Of a stretch of 64,000 bases of DNA, positions 55,735 to 64,000 are shown piece after piece. Both the position numbers and the translations under genes were made by a program. Source of the DNA: Morchella semilibera. Lineage: Eukaryota > Ascomycota > Pezizomycetes > Pezizales > Morchellaceae. The notes beneath the pieces were generated by a model. It was given only the letters and a program-made list of their open reading frames with translations, searched no databases and was not told where the DNA came from. Position 1 is the stretch's first letter; each line of letters begins with the position of its first letter. The stretch lies in NCBI GenBank assembly GCA_009192285.1, contig WBVU01000003.1:1395973-1459972 (forward strand). The letters run 5' to 3'.

Positions 55735-56180
55735 CTAGTAAGAGGTTTTCGTTTAGAGAGGCTTCAGAGACGCTCTGTTATAAGCCCAAGGATGAGTAGG
55801 GCGTTCTCGTGAGGGCTCCCCAAGCCCTCTTGCTATCTCCGGAGGATTAAGCGAGATCTCCCAAGCTCTCCTGTAATCCCTACCAATCTCCTGGGCTCTC
55901 CTGAGGGCTCGCCAAGCCCTCCTGATATCTCCGGAGGCTACTGATGATTAAGCGAAACCTCCCAAGCTCTCCTGTAATCCCTGCCTATCTCCTGGGCTCT
56001 CTCAATATCTCCGAGGACTTTCAAACTATTACTAATCTACTGATACCTCAAAATCCACTTTGATTATTCATACCATACATAAAAATAGGAGTCCTCCCCC
56101 AAAATCACATATCCACCATCGGGGCGGGAGGAGGCTCTTGAGATGCCTCTCCCGCCTTCACCATGCCCACGCCCCCCAAA
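55735..56180. other. Gene-free stretch downstream of relic Y
   Basis: Contains the two-unit tandem repeat at 55811-56001 and otherwise nothing recognised. It is the 3' flank of relic Y. Confidence 0.5.
55811..56001 (+). repeat. Two-unit tandem duplication (about 92 and 99 bp), GAGGGCTC/CTCCTG-rich
   Basis: Unit 1 55811-55902, unit 2 55903-56001; both contain ccaagctctcctgtaatccc and TATCTCCGGAGG. Unit 2 has a small internal extension (ctactgatg). Confidence 0.8.
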
Positions 56181-56588
56181 TCACTCAATTGCTGCTGGTG
56201 CCTTCCCTTTCTTCCCGCGTGCCTCTACAGCTCTCCATGCGGCTATATCCGCAGCTAATTGCACATCATCCTCCTTCAGGCCGGCTCTGAATATAACCTC
56301 TTTATGCCTTCTTAACCGTGACTCATCGACCTAAAAGGCTTGTTAGTATATCGATAAGGCTCTTTGAGACTTTTTTATTTACCTTCTCGCAAATTGATTC
56401 TCGTATTACTTCCAGTGTGCCCTCCTGGTTCTCCTTGCTTCTCTTCCCCCATGTGCTTAACATCCTGTTATAGGTAGCTGGAGGTATTCCGAAGTTAGAA
56501 GGAGCCTTTTAGAGGGCTTGGTGCACCTTACTCATGATATCCGGATTCTGATGCGGATTGAAGTTCAACCCTTCGACGTATGTGCCTG
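56181..56588 (-). pseudogene. DUF6532-like gene relic Y, 3' part
   Basis: Continues relic Y after gypsy element M. In frame with the other side it reads TYVEGLNFNPHQNPDIMSKV, then a TAA (about 56508), then NFGIPPATYNRMLSTW and NQEGTLEVIRESICEK. An intron follows (56331-56382; donor GTAAAT, branch ACTAAC, acceptor TTTTAG, 52 bp) and the last exon reads VDESRLRRHKEVIFRAGLKE and DDVQLAADIAAWRAV to a TGA at 56183-56181. Blocks EGTLEVI and GLKEDD..LA..IAAWR match relic X, with the intron at the same place. Confidence 0.6.
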
Positions 56589-57101
56589 TATCACGGCGTG
56601 GAACATGGTCTAGCGGTGTTGCGGGAAGAGGGATTAGTCAGGGAGTTCTCTAGGATTCTTTAGGTTTCGGAAGCAGGGGTTCGGTTCGGTAATAGGGGCT
56701 CGGGATTAGGAGATAAGGTTGGGTTCGGAGTTATGGGTCTTGGGAGATTCTATGGGGTTCTGTACAGGGTTATGGGGATGAGTCATGGTATCGACATGTG
56801 GTGTATATATAGGGGTTCCGCTTTCGCTTGTAGATAGTTCTTTTCCTTTCCTCTTCACGCAACCTTCCTATCTCTAGGAGCTTGTAGTCTTTAGAATTAT
56901 ATCTCTTCGACTCTTCGCTTCAGCGGTGTACCTGTCCTTGTGACCACAGGTCCACTTCCATAGCCTCGTCTCGCTTCGCTCCGCCCCGTGGTCCCGCACC
57001 TCATACCCTGGTTTTCTCTTATAGCTCCGCTCTTCGCCCCGCGCCCTGCCTCGGTTGTAGACCTTGGCTTTTCGTTACTCACCCAGAATCATTCCGTGAT
57101 A
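56589..57101 (+). repeat. 5' LTR of element M
   Basis: 513 bp. TATA-like box gtatatatag near 56803-56812; ACGCAACCTT at 56857-56866 is the presumed transcript start region. Confidence 0.96.
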
Positions 57102-57116
57102 CTAAGGTTGCGTCTC
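57102..57116 (+). other. Primer-binding / self-priming site of element M
   Basis: ctaaggttgcgtctc directly after the LTR. AAGGTTGCGT (57104-57113) is the exact complement of ACGCAACCTT in the LTR (56857-56866). Confidence 0.65.
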
Positions 57117-57150
57117 CAACGTCAACCTCTACAACAAACCATAGTTCAAA

Positions 57151-58542
57151 ATGTCCGCCATGGATACCGACCGGGTGGATACGGCCAATTTGATGACAGA
57201 ACTTAATACCTTTTTCGAGACCAACCTCCGTCCTGACCCCGACCCCGAACATCCAGGCAATGAAGCAATCTACGACCTTATCCTGAAGTGCCAAAGTGGC
57301 TTACAGCAATACGCCCTGGACCTGGACGAGGAGATGGAAAATGGGGACGAAGCAAAGGAGGTATGGAAGACTACGGAAACAAACCTCCAACACGAAATTA
57401 CAGCACTCAAGGCCCAGATTACGAGCCTAGAAACCCAAGTCGCCAACGCTAATCAAGCTACCTTAAACGCGGAAGCTGCCTTGGCCGCCCATGTTGCACT
57501 CCCACCTCCACCTCCACCAGCAGCAGACCCCATCGCCCCCCCTCCTCCGCCATCTCGTCGTCGCAATCGCCTCCTGGAAGGTATTATACGAACCAAAGAA
57601 CTAAGAACTGAACGATCGGAGAAACTTCCAGACCCGGAGAAATACCGTGGCAACAGGAAGGGCCTTCCTCAGTTTAAAAATATGTTGCAACTGAAGCTCC
57701 TGGGCAATGCCGATAGGTACCCCACCCTGCAGAATCAACTAACCTACGCCATCTCTCGCTTGGAAGGCCCCGCCGCCGACCAATTCATGCCATATATTAC
57801 CACTACCGGGATCAACCTCCCCTCCATGGAGAGGTTCTTCGAAATTTTAAACACAGCATTCGGCGACCCAGACCAGGTAGGTACTGCCCGTCGCGCTCTC
57901 AGAAGAATCAGGCAACTCAATCGTCCCTTCTCGGAGTACTTCGCCGAGTTCCAACGCTACGCCGCCGAAGCTGGAATGGGAGAGACTGCCAATGTGGAAG
58001 CCCTCATGGAAGGTCTGAGCGAGGAACTCACCAAGCTCATGGTCCACGAAGAGACCCCCGCCACCGTCATCGAACTCGCCACCATCCTCCAACGCTTGGA
58101 CAACAAGCAGCAGATAATCACTGCTCGCTACCGCCCTCGCTACCAGGCCCCCGCACCCCAAGCTCGTCCCGTACCCCGCTATCAGGCTCCTGCTGCCCCC
58201 GTATCCCGGTACTCAGCCCCGCCTCCTCCGGCTCCCCGCTATCAAGCTCCCGCTCGCCCCAACCCCCCTGCTGCTCATCCGTCTCATACACCAGGAGGAG
58301 TAGTTCCTATGGATTTGTCAACTGGTCGTGGCCGCCCGGACCCTCAAGAAAGAGAGGCCCGCCGCGTAGAGAATAGGTGTTTTTATTGTGGAGGTGTAGG
58401 ACACCTCGTTAGGGAATGCCCGCAGGCGCCGGCTCCCAGGAACCCAGCCCCCAGGATGAGGGGAGCTAGGGCAGATATTAGAGAAGAAGAGAAGGAGGAA
58501 GCCCCCGGCAATGAGGCGTTAAAAGATTTTTCCCTGGATTGA
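57151..58542 (+). CDS. Gag of element M
   Basis: 463 codons. Structural protein of the virus-like particle. N-terminal coiled-coil-like part (about residues 75-110), Pro run (about 118-135), gag core (about 150-320, with QLKLLGNADRY and RRIRQLNRPFSEYFAEFQRY), RYQAP repeats (about 325-370) and a CCHC knuckle CFYCGGVGHLVREC (about 413-426). The pol frame opens at its stop codon in a different frame, so pol is made by frameshifting or re-initiation as in many gypsy elements. Confidence 0.93.
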   Translation: MSAMDTDRVDTANLMTELNTFFETNLRPDPDPEHPGNEAIYDLILKCQSGLQQYALDLDEEMENGDEAKEVWKTTETNLQHEITALKAQITSLETQVANANQATLNAEAALAAHVALPPPPPPAADPIAPPPPPSRRRNRLLEGIIRTKELRTERSEKLPDPEKYRGNRKGLPQFKNMLQLKLLGNADRYPTLQNQLTYAISRLEGPAADQFMPYITTTGINLPSMERFFEILNTAFGDPDQVGTARRALRRIRQLNRPFSEYFAEFQRYAAEAGMGETANVEALMEGLSEELTKLMVHEETPATVIELATILQRLDNKQQIITARYRPRYQAPAPQARPVPRYQAPAAPVSRYSAPPPPAPRYQAPARPNPPAAHPSHTPGGVVPMDLSTGRGRPDPQEREARRVENRCFYCGGVGHLVRECPQAPAPRNPAPRMRGARADIREEEKEEAPGNEALKDFSLD

Positions 58543-61500
58543 GTGGCTCACTCCAGGGACGGTTAAGAGACTTTTCTAAGCTCTCGGTTTCTGGGTTTTC
58601 GGTTTCGGAGAAGGATATGGATGGGAATCAATTAGTCGTAACTTGCTCAATTTCTCAAAATAAAGATTCTTTTATTCCATCATATGCTCTCATTGATACT
58701 GGCGCCTCAGGATACGCGTTCATAGATAAGGACTTCGTATGCCACCATAAACTTAAAACTATTCCTCTTATTCTCCCCCGACACATAGACGTAATAGACG
58801 GAAGACCCATCGAATCAGGAAAGGTCACCCATAAGGTTATTCTCAGCCTCGATATCAATGGCCACAGAGAGGACGCTCCCTTCTTTGTTACTCAATTAGG
58901 TCATTACCCTATAGTTATGGGCCTTCCTTGGATGCGCAGACATGCAACAACGATACTACCCGCCGATAACGAAATACAATTCAATTCTTCAAGCTGCATA
59001 AAGAATTGTTCCCTTACTCATACCAAGATTATTGCTAAAGGAATTTCCATTGAACCTCCCGCAAAATCAACAACAAATATTTCCGTTATTGCCTCCTATG
59101 CATTCCATAGACTCATCAATAAGAAAAGAAAAGGGATGAGACTCTATTCCACTACGCTTAAAGCCCTCGACGATCTTCTGGTCCAAATGCCTAAGGACCC
59201 CCGAGTACTCGTCCCCGTCGAACATCATCAATACCTACATCTTCTAAGTGAACCGAATGCCTCCAAACTTCCTCCTCATCGCACCGAATACGATCTTTCT
59301 ATTGACATACAGGAAGGGAAAACTGTACCGTTCGGACCTATGTACGGGATGACCCGACTGGAACTCCAGGTACTCAGGGACTATCTAGCAGAGTATCTAT
59401 CCAATGGACGGATTCGACATAGTACCTCTCCCGCAGGCTCCCCGGTGCTGTTTGTCAAAAAGGCTGATGGCTCCCTTCGACTTTGTGTGGACTATAGAAA
59501 GTTGAATGCAGTAACAGTGAAGAATCGACATCCTCTTCCATTAACACCAGAGACGTTCATGGGTATTTCCTCCGCCAAGTATTTCACCAAGCTAGATTTG
59601 CGTAATGGATATCATCAGTTGAGAATCAGGGAAGGAGATGAGTGGAAAACAGCATTCAGGACGCGGTATGGACATTTTGAATACAGCGTCATGCCATTTG
59701 GGTTAACCAATGCCCCCGCTGCATTTCAACATTGGGTCAACGATATGCTCCGCCCCTATCTCGATCACTTTGCAACTGCATATCTCGATGATATACTCAT
59801 ATACTCGACCACCCTTGAAGAACACAAAGAACACGTCGACAAGGTACTTCGGATACTCGATAAAAATCAGGTCTATCTTAAACCAGAGAAATGCGAATGG
59901 CACGTTAAAGAAACCATGTACCTTGGCTTTGTTCTCACACCCGAAGGGATTAAGATGGATGAATCCAAAGTGGCTACCATAAGGAATTGGGAAAACCCCA
60001 CTTGCCTGAGAGATGTGCAAGAATTCCTAGGGTTCGCGAACTTCTACCGACGATTTATCTATGCATACTCAAGGGTAGTACCTCCTCTAACCGCTCTAAC
60101 AAAGACAGGAGTGGTATCTAAATGGACAGATAAGACGGAAAAAGCGTTTCAGGACCTTAAGCTCGCATTTACCACCGCTCCCATTCTTAGACACTTCGAT
60201 CCCGATCGGGAAATTATTGTGGAAACAGACGCTTCCGACTACGTCTCGGCCGCCATTATGTCACAGAGGGATAACGAAGGAATTCTACACCCAATTGCCT
60301 TTTTCTCCAAGAAACATACACCAGCGGAATGCAATTATGAGATATACAATAAGGAACTATTGGCAATTATTCGGGGATTTGAGGAATGGCGTTATTTTCT
60401 AGAAACAGCCTCATATCCTATTAAGGTCTTAACAGACCATAGGAACCTTGAATACTTTATGTCAACCAAGTTATTAAATCGTCGACAAACCCGCTGGTCA
60501 GAATTCTTATCACGCTTTGATTTTGTTATTCAGTTCCGTCCAGGAAAACAAGGAGGAAAGCCGGATGCACTTACCAGGCGATCAGGGGATCTCCCTAAGG
60601 AGGGGGATGAACGCCTCGCGTATCAGTATCAGACCGTGCTGAAGAGAAAAAATTTGGATAATAAGCTAAGTTTGTTGGCGGGTTCTTTGGCAAATGAACC
60701 CGCTGAAGGAGCGTCCACTGTTCAGGAGTTATTTACGAAAGCTTACCAAGAAGATAGTTTTCCGAGCAAGGTACTTATGATGCTAAAAGATGGCACGAAA
60801 CAATCGAAACAAATCTCACTCGCCGAATGCGCGGAAAACGAAGACGGACTTCTTCTTTATCGACGCAAACTCTTCGTACCAGAACACGAGGAGTTACAAC
60901 TTAGACTTCTTCAGGAGTACCACGATAAACCATCAGCAGGACACCCGGGTAGAGCAAAGACCCTAGAGCTACTCAGTCGTGAATATTATTGGCCGAACAT
61001 GCGGAAATATACTGACCGTTATGTTATGAATTGTCACATTTGCCGCCGAAGCAAAGCAAATCGCAACGCTCCTCAAGGAGTTCTTCGCCCTCTCTCAGTT
61101 CCCAAGGCACCATGGACGGACGTTTCAATGGACTTCGTCACAGGACTACCTCTTAGCAACAATTATAATGCTATTCTCGTCGTTGTTGATAGGCTCACCA
61201 AAATGAGACACTTTATTCCATGTATTGAAGAATCAGGAGCTCGAGATGTTGCCCGAATGTATTTAGAGAACGTTTGGAAGTTACATGGTCTACCGGAAAG
61301 GATAGTCTCAGATCGCGGCACACAATTTACCTCGGATTTCTGGAAATCACTATGCGAGCGCCTTGAAATTTCTGCTCGTTACTCCACCGCGTTTCATCCC
61401 CAGACAGATAGCCAGACTGAAAGAATTAATGCTATTATGGAGCAATACCTCCGCAGCTATGTGGATTATCAACAGGACAACTGGGCTACTTATCTACCCA

Positions 61501-62183
61501 TGGCGGAGTTCGCAACCAATAACCATGTCTCTGAGTCAACCAAGCTCTCGCCCTTCGAAGCCAATTATGGCCGTCATCCTCGTATGAACTTTGGTCCTCT
61601 ACGACATGGTACTACCACCAACGAGGACCAGGCTAACACCATGGCAAGAGATATGTCAGAGGTGTTTGATTTTCTCCGGGCGGAGATGTTTAGAGCTCAA
61701 CGGATACAGGAAGAATCGGCCAATGCAAGTCGCACTCCGGCACCACGATATATGATCGGGGATAAGGTATGGCTGTCCACTCGTAATTTGTTAACAAAGA
61801 GACCGTCAAAGAAATTGGACTGGAAGCAAGTCGGACCCTACCCGATCTCTCGCGTCGTTAGTCCCTATGCCTACGAACTTATACTGCCCTCGTCGATGAA
61901 AGTTCATCCAGTGTTTCATGTCTCGTTACTTTCGCCTGCCGCCAATGATCCCATACCAGGCCAATTACAAATACCCCCACCCCCCGTCGAGATCGAAGGC
62001 GAACAAGAGTGGGAAGTTGATGCTATTTTGGACTCACGAAGACGACGGGGAAGACTTGAGTATCTCGTTCGATACACCGGTTACGACGAGCCATCATGGC
62101 AACCCTATGGCGATGTGGACAACTCCTCTGAGTTAGTCAAAGACTTTCACGAACGATATCCACGCAAACCTAAGAGGACTTAG
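58539..62183 (+). CDS. Pol of element M: protease, RT, RNase H, integrase, chromodomain
   Basis: About 1214 codons. Aspartic protease ALIDTGASGYAFID (about residues 50-63), RT with CVDYRKLN, MPFGLTNAPAAFQHW and YLDDILIYS (about 300-440), RNase H with VETDASDY (about 565), integrase zinc site [10 protein letters not shown]...CHICRRSK (about 800-850), catalytic core with SMDFVTGLP and DRGTQFTSDFWKSLC (about 860-950), and a chromodomain EWEVDAILDSRRRRGRLEY (about 1152-1170) that probably directs insertion to marked chromatin. The first codon of the open frame is TTG overlapping the gag stop, so the true start of the product is uncertain. Confidence 0.93.
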   Translation: MSGSLQGRLRDFSKLSVSGFSVSEKDMDGNQLVVTCSISQNKDSFIPSYALIDTGASGYAFIDKDFVCHHKLKTIPLILPRHIDVIDGRPIESGKVTHKVILSLDINGHREDAPFFVTQLGHYPIVMGLPWMRRHATTILPADNEIQFNSSSCIKNCSLTHTKIIAKGISIEPPAKSTTNISVIASYAFHRLINKKRKGMRLYSTTLKALDDLLVQMPKDPRVLVPVEHHQYLHLLSEPNASKLPPHRTEYDLSIDIQEGKTVPFGPMYGMTRLELQVLRDYLAEYLSNGRIRHSTSPAGSPVLFVKKADGSLRLCVDYRKLNAVTVKNRHPLPLTPETFMGISSAKYFTKLDLRNGYHQLRIREGDEWKTAFRTRYGHFEYSVMPFGLTNAPAAFQHWVNDMLRPYLDHFATAYLDDILIYSTTLEEHKEHVDKVLRILDKNQVYLKPEKCEWHVKETMYLGFVLTPEGIKMDESKVATIRNWENPTCLRDVQEFLGFANFYRRFIYAYSRVVPPLTALTKTGVVSKWTDKTEKAFQDLKLAFTTAPILRHFDPDREIIVETDASDYVSAAIMSQRDNEGILHPIAFFSKKHTPAECNYEIYNKELLAIIRGFEEWRYFLETASYPIKVLTDHRNLEYFMSTKLLNRRQTRWSEFLSRFDFVIQFRPGKQGGKPDALTRRSGDLPKEGDERLAYQYQTVLKRKNLDNKLSLLAGSLANEPAEGASTVQELFTKAYQEDSFPSKVLMMLKDGTKQSKQISLAECAENEDGLLLYRRKLFVPEHEELQLRLLQEYHDKPSAGHPGRAKTLELLSREYYWPNMRKYTDRYVMNCHICRRSKANRNAPQGVLRPLSVPKAPWTDVSMDFVTGLPLSNNYNAILVVVDRLTKMRHFIPCIEESGARDVARMYLENVWKLHGLPERIVSDRGTQFTSDFWKSLCERLEISARYSTAFHPQTDSQTERINAIMEQYLRSYVDYQQDNWATYLPMAEFATNNHVSESTKLSPFEANYGRHPRMNFGPLRHGTTTNEDQANTMARDMSEVFDFLRAEMFRAQRIQEESANASRTPAPRYMIGDKVWLSTRNLLTKRPSKKLDWKQVGPYPISRVVSPYAYELILPSSMKVHPVFHVSLLSPAANDPIPGQLQIPPPPVEIEGEQEWEVDAILDSRRRRGRLEYLVRYTGYDEPSWQPYGDVDNSSELVKDFHERYPRKPKRT

Positions 62184-62187
62184 GCCT

Positions 62188-62200
62188 CAGAGGGGGGCCT
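62188..62200 (+). other. Polypurine tract of element M
   Basis: cagaggggggcct just upstream of the 3' LTR, where plus-strand DNA synthesis is primed. Confidence 0.75.
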
Positions 62201-62206
62201 AATATC

Positions 62207-62719
62207 TATCACGGCGTGGAACATGGTCTAGCGGTGTTGCGGGAAGAGGGATTAGTCAGGGAGTTCTCTAGGATTCTTTAGGTTTCGAAAGCAGGGGTTC
62301 GGTTCGGTAATAGGGGCTCGGGATTAGGAGATAAGGTTGGGTTCGGAGTTATGGGTCTTGGGAGATTCTATGGGGTTCTGTACAGGGTTATGGGGATGAG
62401 TCATGGTATCGACATGTGGTGTATATATAGGGGTTCCGCTTTCGCTTGTAGATAGTTCTTTTCCTTTCCTCTTCACGCAACCTTCCTATCTCTAGGAGCT
62501 TGTAGTCTTTAGAATTATATCTCTTCGACTCTTCGCTTCAGCGGTGTACCTGTCCTTGTGACCACAGGTCCACTTCCATAGCCTCGTCTCGCTTCGCTCC
62601 GCCCCGTGGTCCCGCACCTCATACCCTGGTTTTCTCTTATAGCTCCGCTCTTCGCCCCGCGCCCTGCCTCGGTTGTAGACCTTGGCTTTTCGTTACTCAC
62701 CCAGAATCATTCCGTGATA
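62207..62719 (+). repeat. 3' LTR of element M
   Basis: 513 bp, one difference from the 5' LTR seen by eye (ggtttcgaaag against ggtttcggaag). Confidence 0.96.
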
Positions 62720-63690
62720 GCCTGTTTTCCAAGATCGTAAGATAAACCAGATCGCGATGCAAACTAGGCTAATAAGCGCCTGAAATATATCATCAATGAA
62801 ACCAGGATCCCTGGCCCCACGCGTTTTATCACCTTTGTAATATTTTAGAATATTACTTCTACGATTTCCGGGGCCCAAAAGTGAAGCCGGCCTGTCTAGT
62901 GGCTGTGAGCACCTTGCCGAAGTCTCATGGAACGGTGGAGAGAGCTCTTACAGTATAATTATCAGGATCGCTTGTAAAACGGTCATTCTCGAGGAGAAAG
63001 GACACATTCTTACCCTTTGCCTCTGGCATTTTCTCCTCGCTCAAACCATACAAAAGATCCTCCGACATGCAGTCCTTCACTGTAAAAACAAGGTGCGATC
63101 TCACCCGCGAACTATTGATTTGAACCTAATGGAAGCAGTTAGCGAAGGCTCACTAAGCCCTCCGAAAGGCGCGCGAGGCACTCACGTCGCTCCTAGCTAA
63201 CTTAGTCATTGGTAGACTTGTATTAAAATGGTCGTTTGCCTCACTCCAAAACCGACGGACGTTAATACTAGGAGAATCAGCTTGAGGCCAAGGCTCCTCG
63301 AGCAATGTATAACGTCCGAGAAGGTATCCCGCATGCTTGATTATGGACTTGGCCTCTGCTGCGTTTTCATTAATAGAGTCAGGCTCTGGTGCTCCATACT
63401 GCGAAGTCGTTGGCATTCCATACTGCGAAGGCGTTGGCGTTCTATATGGAGATAGGGCTCTACGATATTGCTGTGGAGAGCTAGGCATGCGAAAGGATTG
63501 TGAATTTGAAGGGGTTGTCTCGTTCTCGCGGTCGAGCTCTTGTCGCAAGGTGCTGCTGGTCGAGCGAAATGAGGAACTTGTGGAGGCGATGCTAGCCCTT
63601 TCGGAGGTTGCTCCAGCCTTCAGTGGAGTTTTCAGCCTTCGTGAATTCACGACATGACAGTTTCCGTGCTCCGTTATATCAGCGGTTTGA
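62720..63690 (-). pseudogene. DUF6532-like gene relic Y, 5' part
   Basis: Minus-strand exons upstream of element M. Exon 1 (63690 down to 63186) is Ser/Thr/Pro-rich, with a short SQYG repeat (PTPSQYGMPTTSQYGAPE), then AEAKSIIKHAGYLLGRYTLL and RRFWSEANDHFNTSLPM. Intron 63126-63185 (donor GTGAGT, acceptor ATTAG). Exon 2 starts VQINSSRVRSHLVFTVKDCM and has NVSFLLENDRFTSDP. Intron 62896-62951 (donor GTAAGA, acceptor CACTAG). Exon 3 starts TGRLHFWAPEIVEV; after a stop and frame change it continues GARDPGFIDDIFQALISLVC and IAIWFILRSWKTG to the insertion of element M. RVRSHL and APEIVEV match relic X, with the first intron at the same codon. A DUF6532 family member is the best guess. LTR D cuts the 5' end at 63691. 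Confidence 0.6.
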
Positions 63691-64000
63691 TGTGACGGGG
63701 CGACGCGACGCAAAGAAGAAGATGACAATGATGACGCAGAAGTACCCGAGGAGCAAAGCGCGGCGACGAGGAGACCGACGAAGACAAAGGTAGTACAGGG
63801 CAGGCACAAGCACAGGCACCGGCAAAGGCAAAGGCAAGAGCAAGGGCACAGGGGCACAAGGCAGGGAAGGTGAGGACCAGATGGACCTCAACGAGAACGA
63901 TGAGAGGTGATATGGGTTTTCTCTCGTCAGAGGATCAAATACTTGGTACGAGAGGCTATGGCTTAGAAATAGGAGTAGATTCCTATATACCAAAATAACA
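63691..64000 (-). repeat. LTR D, partial, running off the right edge
   Basis: Starts tgtgacggggcgacgc and matches the first 310 bp of the complete D copies, including the GGCAAA hexamers near 63820. It lies within the 5' part of relic Y. Confidence 0.85.

Larger units (their letters stand above)
56589..62719 (+). mobile_element. Ty3/gypsy chromovirus M, full length, looks whole
   Basis: 6131 bp. The 513-bp LTRs (56589-57101, 62207-62719) start TATCACGG and end CCGTGATA and differ at a single position by eye. Perfect 5-bp duplication gcctg (56584-56588, 62720-62724) inside relic Y. Gag and pol are both open over their full length. It has a self-priming site after the 5' LTR, a purine tract before the 3' LTR and a C-terminal chromodomain, typical of the Tf1/sushi chromoviruses. 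It is the youngest LTR element in the window. Whether it is active cannot be told from sequence. Confidence 0.96.

Noticed and set aside
57079-57294. Antisense frames within element M and the Pro-rich gag
   Set aside because: Shadows of the intact gag and pol frames with no domain of their own.
1-64000. CRISPR-like arrays
   Set aside because: The tandem repeats found (42734, 26030, 30101, 34913, 55811) have no regular unique spacers, and the genome is fungal.

Overview
The window is eukaryotic and almost certainly from a repeat-rich filamentous fungus of the Dikarya. It holds chromodomain Ty3/gypsy elements (Tf1/sushi-like), a Tad1-type LINE, a Plavaka-type DNA transposase gene, and gene relics with short introns (49 to 91 bp) and TACTAAC-like branch points. 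A pezizomycete such as a truffle would fit. An agaricomycete cannot be excluded, because Plavaka and DUF6532-like genes are common there. No intact ordinary host gene, rRNA, canonical tRNA or CRISPR array is visible. Most of the sequence is transposons nested in transposons.

Layout. 1-3033: a broken gypsy element (family A) carrying a solo LTR and a small palindrome-rich insert, followed by pieces of LTRs D and C. 3034-14656: a decayed LINE (copy 1, plus strand) split by solo LTR E, a young gypsy element (A, 6293-12267) and solo LTR C'. 14657-20680: a complete LINE (copy 2, minus strand) inserted into the 3' tail of copy 1, with a 15-bp target duplication. 20730-25379: broken gypsy elements H and G, with solo LTR F inside G. 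25380-31486: small repeats, a DUF6532-like pseudogene (X), solo LTRs H and D, a tRNA-like tandem repeat and a 28-bp inverted repeat. 31487-42437: one unrecognised multi-part gene (Z, minus strand), split by gypsy element K (32720-40994, itself holding three solo LTRs) and by solo LTR D. 43101-47027: a Plavaka-like transposase gene with a solo LTR C inside. 47481-55067: opposed broken gypsy elements J and L with nested LTRs. 55068-64000: a second DUF6532-like pseudogene (Y), split by the youngest element of the window, gypsy M (56589-62719), which looks whole; an LTR D runs off the right edge.

How it works together. At least twelve LTR insertions keep readable 5-bp target duplications, so the order of events can be read directly. 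Three different gypsy families show a short stretch just inside the 5' LTR that is complementary to a site about 50 bp downstream of the TATA box of their own LTR, with matching changes on both sides. This is the signature of Tf1-type self-priming of reverse transcription.

The features least explained by known families are gene Z with its PAKATP-rich repeats, the roughly 140-bp palindrome-rich insert present twice, the tRNA-like tandem repeat, and the conserved-intron gene pair X and Y.
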